11,555 nucleotides of DNA from 66-474 sp035606235 (lineage in GTDB: Bacteria; Pseudomonadota; Gammaproteobacteria; Xanthomonadales; Rhodanobacteraceae). How positions within the stretch are numbered: position 1 is the first letter of the stretch; each line of letters opens with the position of its first letter. This document shows, in pieces, positions 1 to 5,894 of the stretch. The notes under the pieces were generated by a model, which worked only from the letters and a program-made list of their open reading frames with translations, was not told the DNA's origin and ran no database searches. The DNA lies in NCBI GenBank assembly GCA_035606235.1, contig DATNFU010000020.1:1-11555 (forward strand), written 5' to 3'. A program made the translations under genes and the position numbers.

Positions 1-158
1 CCGCTGGCAACCGCCGTATTACCCACTGCGGTGGTATCCACGGCGGTAGCGCCGGCGCCGGAACCGAGCGCCGTGCTGTAATTGCCGTTGGCGGTGGCAC
101 TCACGCCGCAAGCGAAGGCGCCGTTGCCGGTAGCGGTTTCACCAGCCGGGCCTGTGCA
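1..158 (-). repeat. TAA1 cassette 5, N-terminal cap only (cut by the window edge)
   Basis: Only the first 52 residues are visible: the Cys pair C1866/C1882 (TCTG type cap shared with cassette 4) and the first head rungs (NYSTALGSGA and similar). The frame stays open to position 1, so at least one more head cassette lies beyond the window. Confidence 0.85.
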
Positions 159-3100
159 ACTAGCCGCTGCGACCACCAATGGATGCCCCTGGCCTATGCC
201 GCCGGATTGAGTGAGGCCCGAGCCGGAAAAGCTATCCGCGGCACTTCGCACACCGGCGGCTTCCTGAGGCGCGCTCGCCACTGCGGTGCTCGTGCTCGTT
301 GCGGCACCCGCGGGTTGCGTCGCCGCGTACATTGCGTTCACTTCATTTTGCAGTTGGGTGATCTCGGCCATCATCGAGTCGGTCGCCGTCTTCAAGGTCG
401 CGTGGGTGTCGAAATACTGGAGCGTCACTGCATCTTGGAAATTGACGGGATTGGCGACATTCTCGATCCGGCGCAAGCTGCTGGGCGTGCCGACCGAAAC
501 GACGTTGGCCTCGGGGGCAAGTGAGCCGGAGCCGAGCGCGACGGAGCCAGTGTTCGTCGCGTGCGCGCCGAAGCCGATTGCGACGGAACTGCTGCCCGAA
601 GCAATCGCGAGGCTGCCGATCGCGCTTGCGCCAGGCTGCGTAGCATCGGCTTCGCTACCCAACGCGGTGGAATTGCCCATCATCGCCTGTGCGTCCGAGC
701 CCACCGCCAGCGACAAGCCGCCGGAAGCAGTGGTTTCCTCACTGGGCTCAATTGTGCCGTTGCCATTCAAATCAATCGCGCCGCCAATCGCGGTGGAATT
801 GCTGGCGGTCGCGTGCGAGTAGGGACCCAGGGCAAAGGCCTGGCCGCCCGTGGCGTCGGAATTCAAGCCGATTGCGACCGCCTTGCGAGCGGCATAGGCA
901 TTGTCGCCCAGCGCAATGCTGTAATCACCCATGGCATCGGCACGGTAACCCATCGCGGCGCTGTAGTTGCCTTTGGCTTGACTGTGATATCCGACTGTGG
1001 TGCTGCTTTTACCCATCGCGTAGGAACCTACACCGAATGCGGAGCTCCCATAGCCATAGGCTTGGGCATTCGCGCCGACCGCCGTGGTCAAAAAATTGGT
1101 GGCCTTTGCGGCGGCGCCGACCGCAGTCGAGCCATACCCGCTGGCCAGCGCGGTTTCTCCGGGATCAACGATGCCGTTGCCGTTCAAATCTCCCCAGCCG
1201 CCGACCGCGGTGCTGAAGCTGCCGCTGGCAGTAGCGCGATACCCCAGCGCGGCGCCGCCAGTGCCGTGTGCACTGGCCATGTAGCCAAGCGCTGTGCCGT
1301 GGAGGGCGGCGTAGGAACCGGAACCAATCGCGGTCGCACCAGCGAAGGCGGCATCCGCATTCACACCGCAGGCGAACGCGCCGTTGCCAGTGGCAGACTC
1401 GCCAGCCGGACCTGTGCAGGTGCCGGCAGCGGGTGCAACCAGCGGATGCACCTGGCCTATGCCGCCGGATTGAGTGAGGCCCGAGCCGGAAAAGCTATCC
1501 GCGCTGCTTTGCACGCCGGCGGCTTCGTTCGATACCTTCCCCGTTGCGCTATTCGTCGCTGTCGTGCTCGCCGATGCCTGTGTGGAAGCATCCAAAGCGT
1601 TCACTTCATTTTGCAGTTGGGTGATCTCGGCAGTCAGCGAATCGGTGATGGCGTGCGTCGTGGCGTGCGCCTGGAAATATTCCAGATTTACCGCCGAATG
1701 CGCGGAAGTGGGATCGGCGATGTTGACCAGCTCACGATACATATGCGTGCTGGCGTTGCCGAATGACACCGTGTTGGCAACTGTCGCCAGCGAACCAAAA
1801 CCGATCGCGACCGAGCTGCTGCCGGAGGCCACCGCAAGACTGCCGAGCGAAGTCGCGCCGGCGGCAGTGGCATCGGCTTCGGCGCCAACGGCTGTCGCGT
1901 TGTTCTGCGTTGATTGTGCATCCGAGCCCAAAGCCAACGACAAGCCGCCGGAAGCCGTGGTTTCCTCGTTGCTTTCGATGGTGCCATCGCCATTCAAATC
2001 AATCGCACCGCCGAGTGCGGTGGAGTTGCTGGCCGTGGCATGCGAAAACGAACCCAGTGCAAACGCCTGACCGCCGGAAGCATCCGCATCCAGCCCCATT
2101 GCCACGGATTTTCTGGCGGAGTAGGCGCCGTCGCCGATCGCAACACCGTAATCGCCCTTGGCTTCTCCTCCGCCGATCCCGGTGCTGTAGTTGCCGACCG
2201 CATCCGCAAACGCACCCAAGGCCGTGCTTTGGCTGCCGCTCGCAGTAGAGTCGTGCCCCACTACGACGCTGTTGCTGCCGCTGGCAGTGGCGAATTTGCC
2301 CACCGCGGTCGAGCTGTAACCGCTGGCGGCAGTTCCGTACCCGAGCGCGGTGCCCCAGGAGTTGCTCGCGGCTGCATTAACTCCGCAGGTCACGGAGTTG
2401 CTGCCGGAAGCGCTCTGGCCGGCTCCGCCGCAACTGGTGTAGCCACCAGTGATGAGCGGATGTATCGAACCCAGGGTTTTGTCTGCGCCGATTCCCGACA
2501 TGTGCGCGCCGGTTGACGCCGGGCTTTGCCCACTTACGGATTCAGGCGCGTTGCTCGCGGAAGAAGCGAATACAGACGTTGCCGATGCCGTTGCGTCGCC
2601 GGCTGGGGCGCTTGCGGCATTCATTGCATTCACTTCGTTCTGCAGCTGCGCGATCTCGGCGGTGAGCGAATCGGTGACGGCGTGCGTCGTGGCGTGTGCC
2701 TGGAAATACTCAAGGTTCACCGCCGAATGCGCGGAAGTGGGATCGGCGATGTTGACCAGCTCACGATACATATGCGTGCTGGCGTTGCCGAATGACACCG
2801 TATTCGCCGCCGTGGCCAGCGAGTCGAAACCGATCGCGACCGAGCTGCTGCCGGAGGCCACCGCAAGACTGCCGAGCGAGGTTGCACCGGCGGCGGTCGC
2901 GTCGGCTTCGGCACCCACGGCCGTCGCGTTGTTCTGGGTGGACTGCGCGTCTGTGCCCAGCGCCAGAGACAGACCGCCGGAAGCGGTGGTTTCCTCGTTG
3001 GCGCTGATGCTGCCGTCGCCATTCAAATCAATCGCGCCGCCCATCGCGGTGGAGTTGCTGGCGGTCGCATGCGAGTAGGGGCCGAGCGCAAAGGCCTGGC

Positions 3101-5753
3101 CTCCGGAAGCATCGGAATTCAAGCCGACCGCGACAGATTTGCGGCCGCTGGCCGAAGCGTATTTGCCTAGAGCCGTGCTGTAGTCGCCGCTGGCGGTGGC
3201 AAATGTGCCGAATGCCGAACTTTCCGTGCCGGATGCTACGGAATCCCACCCGAGCGCCGAACTCTTGTATCCCGACGCAAGGGCATCCAGCCCAACAGCT
3301 GTGGCATCGCTGCCCGCGGAGGCGTCGAGGCCGACGGCGGTAGATTGTTGACCGGTGGCCGATGCGCCGGCTCCGATTGCGGTCGAGTACGCGCCGCTCG
3401 CGATCGTCATTTCACCGCTGTCCACGGTGCCGTTGAAGTTCTTGTCGCTCCAGCCGCCTATCGCCGTGCTATGAATGCCGCTGGCGACAACGCCTGCACC
3501 CAGCGCGCTGCTGCCTGTGCCGGTCGCCGCGGCATATTTGCCGATCGCGGTGCCGAAATAGGCCGAAGCATTGGCATGCGCGCCCAGCGCGGTGCTGTGC
3601 GCGCCCGTGGCGCTTGCGTATTTGCCCACCGCGGTATCCACGCCATTGGCATAGGCGTGGTTGCCTACGGCCACTCCGCCGCTGCCGTTAGCCTTGGCCA
3701 TATAACCCAGCGCGGCGCCGTTGGCTGCCGAATACGCGCCCGCACCGATGGCGGTGCCGCCGCCTTCTGCCGTGGCAGTCGTGCCGCACGCGAGCGAACC
3801 ATTACCGTTGGCGGTTTCATAGCCAGGTCCGTTGCAGGTGGCAGGCACCAGCGCCAGCGTATGCACCTGACCGAACTGGCTGGCGCTGGCAATTCCATTG
3901 TCCGCAATCGTGGCGTCATGCTGCACACCTGCGCCTTCTTGCGGAACGGTCATGCCGCCTGAAGACGCTGCCGCCACTGCCGCGGGCGCAGCCATGCCGC
4001 CGCTGGCGGTCTGTTTCACTGACGCATCCAGCGCGTTCACTTCGTTCTGCAGTTGCGTAATTTCGGCCATCATCGGATCGGTGACCGCGTGCGTGGTTGC
4101 GTGTGCCTGGAAATACTCAAGGTTCACCGCCGAATGCGCGGAAGTCGGATCGGCGATGTTGACCAGCTCGCGATAAGTGTTGGTGCTCGCGTTGCCGAAT
4201 GAGACGGTGTTGGCAACCGTAGCAAGCGAACCAAAGCCGATGGCGACCGAACTGCTGCCGGACGCGACCGCAAGACTGCCGAGCGAGGTCGCGCCTGCGG
4301 CAGTGGCGTCGGCTTCGGCACCGACGGCTGTCGCGTTGTTCTGGGTGGCTTGCGCATCGGTGCCCAGCGCCAGAGACAGACCGCCGGAAGCGGTGGTTTC
4401 CTCATTGGCGCTGATGCTGCCATCACCGTTCAAATCAATCGCGCCGCCGAGCGCCGTGCTGTTGCTGGCGGTGGCTTGTGAGTAGGGGCCAAGTGCGAAC
4501 GCTTGGCCGCCGCTGGCATTGGAATGCAAACCAATCGCCACGGCCTTGCGGCCGGAAGCGCCGCTCCCTGCGCCCACTGCCGCGCTGTAATCACCCGTCG
4601 CTTGCGCATCCGAGCCCACGGCCAACGACAAGGTGCCGGAAGCGGTGGTTTGCTCGTTGGGGGTGATGCGGCCATCGCCATTGAGATCCAATGCGCCGCC
4701 CAGCGCGACGGAGTTGTTGCCGAACCCGAGCGAATACGATCCGACCGCGAGCGCTTGGTTACCCGTAGAGGTCGAATTCTGACCGAGTGCTACAGACCCG
4801 ATGTGTCCGGCAGCGGCCTCCTCGCCCAGTGCCGTGCTGAAGTCGCCGCCCGCATAAGCCCCGACGCCCAGCGCAGTGCTCGATAATCCGATCGCCAGCG
4901 TATTTCTGCCAAAAGCCGAGGCATTGCCGCCGCTCGCTTTCGCCGCATAGCCCACCGCCGCTGCAAAGTAGCTGGAAGCGTTGGCGTTGGCACCCAACGC
5001 GGAGGCGCCATTCCCGGAAGCCGTGGCGCCCACGCCGAAGGCTGAAGTCAAGGTATTGGTGCCTTGCGCGGCCGCACCGAACGCGGAGGATTTGGTTCCG
5101 CTGGCGGTCGTGAGTTCTCCGCTGTCAATGATGCCGTTGCCGTTCTTGTCGAACCAGCCGCCCATCGCCGTGCTCTGCGCGCCGGTGGCTTGCGCGGCGA
5201 AGCCGCTGGCTGTCGCGCCCAATCCGCTTGCCTGCGCGGCACTTCCGAAAGCGGACGAATAATTGCCGCTGGCGTTGGCGATTTCGGTCAATTGCGCAGT
5301 GTGATCTCTATTGAGATCATCCCAGCCTCCGACGGCGGTGGACTGACTGCCGCTCGCCTGCGACAGCGCGCCGACTGCCACGCTGCCGGTATTGTTGGCA
5401 TCGGCCAAAAAGCCGAAAGCCGCCGAAGCGTAACCACTGGCGATAACGTTGCTGCCGAATGCGGATGACTCGGCTCCGCTGGAGAGAGCATTGGTTCCGC
5501 AAGCGACCGCATTGGTGCCGCTGGCGGTGGAGCCAGTGGGGCCGCTGCAAACTTGCCCCGCTGCCCACACGGGTAACGGCGACAAGTACGCGAGCAGCAA
5601 CGCCGCAGCCAGCAATTTGCGATGTGGCGGCCCGTTTGCCGATGCGCTTGCCGCAGATGAAGATCCGGTGCTCTTAGTGGTCGCCAATTCCGAGGCGACC
5701 ACAACTTGGTTGATGGAGCGGTTCCACACCAGACTGTAAATTCGCTTGTTCAT
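1..5753 (-). CDS. Trimeric autotransporter adhesin TAA1 (YadA-like), 5' part of the gene
   Basis: The frame is open from an ATG at 5753 to the window edge (1917 full codons, no stop), so the 3' end and membrane anchor lie outside. The product should be a surface fibre that is exported by Sec and anchored as a trimer in the outer membrane (type Vc secretion). Residues 1-64 form an ESPR-type signal peptide. From residue 66 the protein is built of repeated YadA-like head rungs of the AxAxGxxSxAxG type, grouped in cassettes that begin at Cys residues 69, 640, 1108, 1446 and 1866. Necks related to RELVNIADP start at residues 528, 997, 1340 and 1762. Each is followed by a short coiled coil (ITQLQNEVNAL type) and an Ala/Ser/Gly-rich linker. 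Nine EF-hand-like loops interrupt the rungs. A Shine-Dalgarno-like GGGGA lies a few bases upstream of the ATG. The adhesive target cannot be read from the sequence. The family assignment is firm. Confidence 0.95.
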   Translation of the reverse strand, partial: MNKRIYSLVWNRSINQVVVASELATTKSTGSSSAASASANGPPHRKLLAAALLLAYLSPLPVWAAGQVCSGPTGSTASGTNAVACGTNALSSGAESSAFGSNVIASGYASAAFGFLADANNTGSVAVGALSQASGSQSTAVGGWDDLNRDHTAQLTEIANASGNYSSAFGSAAQASGLGATASGFAAQATGAQSTAMGGWFDKNGNGIIDSGELTTASGTKSSAFGAAAQGTNTLTSAFGVGATASGNGASALGANANASSYFAAAVGYAAKASGGNASAFGRNTLAIGLSSTALGVGAYAGGDFSTALGEEAAAGHIGSVALGQNSTSTGNQALAVGSYSLGFGNNSVALGGALDLNGDGRITPNEQTTASGTLSLAVGSDAQATGDYSAAVGAGSGASGRKAVAIGLHSNASGGQAFALGPYSQATASNSTALGGAIDLNGDGSISANEETTASGGLSLALGTDAQATQNNATAVGAEADATAAGATSLGSLAVASGSSSVAIGFGSLATVANTVSFGNASTNTYRELVNIADPTSAHSAVNLEYFQAHATTHAVTDPMMAEITQLQNEVNALDASVKQTASGGMAAPAAVAAASSGGMTVPQEGAGVQHDATIADNGIASASQFGQVHTLALVPATCNGPGYETANGNGSLACGTTATAEGGGTAIGAGAYSAANGAALGYMAKANGSGGVAVGNHAYANGVDTAVGKYASATGAHSTALGAHANASAYFGTAIGKYAAATGTGSSALGAGVVASGIHSTAIGGWSDKNFNGTVDSGEMTIASGAYSTAIGAGASATGQQSTAVGLDASAGSDATAVGLDALASGYKSSALGWDSVASGTESSAFGTFATASGDYSTALGKYASASGRKSVAVGLNSDASGGQAFALGPYSHATASNSTAMGGAIDLNGDGSISANEETTASGGLSLALGTDAQSTQNNATAVGAEADATAAGATSLGSLAVASGSSSVAIGFDSLATAANTVSFGNASTHMYRELVNIADPTSAHSAVNLEYFQAHATTHAVTDSLTAEIAQLQNEVNAMNAASAPAGDATASATSVFASSASNAPESVSGQSPASTGAHMSGIGADKTLGSIHPLITGGYTSCGGAGQSASGSNSVTCGVNAAASNSWGTALGYGTAASGYSSTAVGKFATASGSNSVVVGHDSTASGSQSTALGAFADAVGNYSTGIGGGEAKGDYGVAIGDGAYSARKSVAMGLDADASGGQAFALGSFSHATASNSTALGGAIDLNGDGTIESNEETTASGGLSLALGSDAQSTQNNATAVGAEADATAAGATSLGSLAVASGSSSVAIGFGSLATVANTVSFGNASTHMYRELVNIADPTSAHSAVNLEYFQAHATTHAITDSLTAEITQLQNEVNALDASTQASASTTATNSATGKVSNEAAGVQSSADSFSGSGLTQSGGIGQVHPLVAPAAGTCTGPAGESATGNGAFACGVNADAAFAGATAIGSGSYAALHGTALGYMASAHGTGGAALGYRATASGSFSTAVGGWGDLNGNGIVDPGETALASGYGSTAVGAAAKATNFLTTAVGANAQAYGYGSSAFGVGSYAMGKSSTTVGYHSQAKGNYSAAMGYRADAMGDYSIALGDNAYAARKAVAIGLNSDATGGQAFALGPYSHATASNSTAIGGAIDLNGNGTIEPSEETTASGGLSLAVGSDAQAMMGNSTALGSEADATQPGASAIGSLAIASGSSSVAIGFGAHATNTGSVALGSGSLAPEANVVSVGTPSSLRRIENVANPVNFQDAVTLQYFDTHATLKTATDSMMAEITQLQNEVNAMYAATQPAGAATSTSTAVASAPQEAAGVRSAADSFSGSGLTQSGGIGQGHPLVVAAASCTGPAGETATGNGAFACGVSATANGNYSTALGSGAGATAVDTTAVGNTAVAS
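159..1418 (-). repeat. TAA1 cassette 4 (residues 1446-1865)
   Basis: The Cys pair is C1446/C1462. EF-hand-like loops are at residues 1522-1533 (1155-1190; DLNGNGIVDPGE, preceded by GGWG) and 1661-1672 (738-773; DLNGNGTIEPSE). They are 139 residues apart, identical to the spacing in cassette 2. The neck is divergent (RIENVANPVNFQDAV, from residue 1762) and lies 101 residues after the loop instead of 88, consistent with one extra rung. A coiled coil of ITQLQNEVNAM type follows. The linker to cassette 5 is nearly identical in DNA to the cassette 3-4 linker. Confidence 0.86.
188..240 (-). repeat. 53-bp linker DNA repeat (identical to 1451-1503)
   Basis: These bases encode the inter-cassette linker (ADSFSGSGLTQSGGIGQ) ahead of cassette 5 and are identical over 53 bases to 1451-1503, the linker ahead of cassette 4. 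A flexible linker is under weak sequence constraint, so exact DNA identity again suggests recent cassette duplication. Confidence 0.92.
1451..1503 (-). repeat. 53-bp linker DNA repeat, second copy
   Basis: This is the partner of 188-240. It encodes the linker between cassettes 3 and 4 of TAA1. Confidence 0.92.
1690..1772 (-). repeat. 83-bp neck DNA repeat, copy in cassette 3 (identical to 2719-2801)
   Basis: These 83 bases match 2719-2801 without mismatch and encode the end of the head plus the neck of cassette 3 (around FGNASTHMYRELVNIADP). Bases just outside the match differ. Identity at synonymous positions points to recent duplication or gene conversion rather than selection on protein alone. 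Related but less identical copies lie in cassette 1 (about 4124-4205) and at the right window edge in TAA2 (about 11481-11555). Confidence 0.93.
2433..3836 (-). repeat. TAA1 cassette 2 (residues 640-1107)
   Basis: It opens with the Cys pair C640/C656, has a medium-length head, a neck at residue 997 and a coiled coil of AEIAQLQNEVNAM type. EF-hand-like loops lie at residues 770-781 (3411-3446; DKNFNGTVDSGE, preceded by a Trp) and 909-920 (2994-3029; DLNGDGSISANE, preceded by GGAI). The distance from the second loop to the neck (88 residues) equals that in cassettes 1 and 3. The linker to cassette 3 contains the motif SIHPLI. Confidence 0.88.
2719..2801 (-). repeat. 83-bp neck DNA repeat, copy in cassette 2
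   Basis: This is the partner of 1690-1772, identical over 83 bases. It sits at the same structural position, the head-neck junction of cassette 2. Confidence 0.93.
3837..5558 (-). repeat. TAA1 cassette 1 (residues 66-639), longest head
   Basis: This cassette holds the Cys pair C69/C85, a long beta-roll head, a neck at residue 528 and a coiled coil around 553-570, followed by a linker rich in Ala, Ser and Gly. It carries four EF-hand-like loops: residues 146-157 (5283-5318; DLNRDHTAQLTE, degenerate because the Gly and the hydrophobic position are lost), 202-213 (5115-5150; DKNGNGIIDSGE), 356-367 (4653-4688; DLNGDGRITPNE) and 440-451 (4401-4436; DLNGDGSISANE). Spacings between first residues are 56, 154 and 84, all multiples of 14. 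The loops therefore sit in register with the rungs. Confidence 0.88.
5559..5753 (-). other. Extended signal peptide (ESPR) of TAA1
   Basis: The N-terminus, MNKRIYSLVWNRSINQ followed by VVVASELA, has the signature of the extended signal peptide region (ESPR) found on large type V secreted proteins. A polar Ser/Ala-rich stretch follows (residues 25-42), then a basic PHRK (43-46), a hydrophobic core of about 14 residues (47-60) and a likely signal peptidase I site after PVWA (residue 64). In the family the ESPR slows Sec-dependent export of very large or aggregation-prone passengers. It also fixes the start codon, because no alternative start would keep the ESPR. Confidence 0.92.
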
Positions 5754-5894
5754 GACGATCCCCATTCGAGAAACCGGCAGGCGGCCGCTCTGCCGGGCCG
5801 CGCGCGCGCGAAAAGTGTCTGCGCGCGACGGGCAATCATCCAGAACGTAAAGCAGGGGGAAAACACGACATGTGGCCGGCAGGCGCCGACCAGA
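5754..5894 (-). promoter_or_regulatory. Kinase-TAA1 intergenic region, likely holding the TAA1 leader
   Basis: This 141-bp gap is the only place in the window where a dedicated TAA1 promoter could lie. Reading the minus strand, two weak promoter-like arrangements can be seen. One is TTTTCC (5858-5863), a 17-base spacer and GATGAT (5835-5840), a poor sigma-70-like pair. The other is TGTCGT (5865-5870), a 17-base spacer and CGTT (5844-5847), which loosely resembles ECF promoters because of the CGT-type -10. Neither is convincing. A hairpin with a short T run (5774-5796) and a GGGGA ribosome-binding site (5759-5763) lie closer to the ATG. Alternating CG runs flank the hairpin. Confidence 0.35.
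5771..5796 (-). terminator. Hairpin between kinase and TAA1, possible terminator or attenuator
   Basis: On the minus strand CCGGCAG (5790-5796) pairs with CTGCCGG (5774-5780) around a 9-base loop that is itself self-complementary (AGCGGCCGC). TTTCTC follows. The T run is short, so termination would be weak. It lies about 100 bp after the kinase stop and 18 bp before the TAA1 start. It could end the sigma-kinase transcript or shape the TAA1 leader. Confidence 0.4.

Larger units (their letters stand above)
1419..2432 (-). repeat. TAA1 cassette 3 (residues 1108-1445), shortest head
   Basis: The Cys pair is C1108/C1123, spaced 15 rather than 16. This is the shortest variable half, with 144 residues from first Cys to the EF-hand-like loop at 1252-1263 (1965-2000; DLNGDGTIESNE). 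It lacks the Trp-preceded loop class present in cassettes 1, 2 and 4. The neck is at residue 1340, exactly 88 residues after the start of the loop. The linker to cassette 4 ends in GGIGQVHPLV. Confidence 0.88.

Noticed and set aside
561..1766. A 401-codon open frame on the plus strand with repeated glycine-rich text
   Set aside because: It is the antisense of TAA1 head repeats. Its periodicity only mirrors the 14-residue rungs of the real protein.
1..5560. Regularly spaced repeats suggesting a CRISPR or satellite array
   Set aside because: The repeats are coding, of unequal length and in frame over 1900 codons, and they translate to a known adhesin fold.
5799..5810. Alternating CG run as a possible Z-DNA element
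   Set aside because: Only 12 bases long in GC-rich DNA where similar CG runs occur throughout the kinase gene. There is no specific support.
5754..5894. A tRNA or small RNA gene in the kinase-TAA1 gap
   Set aside because: The gap has one short GC hairpin but no cloverleaf, no conserved T-loop sequence and no convincing promoter plus terminator pair.
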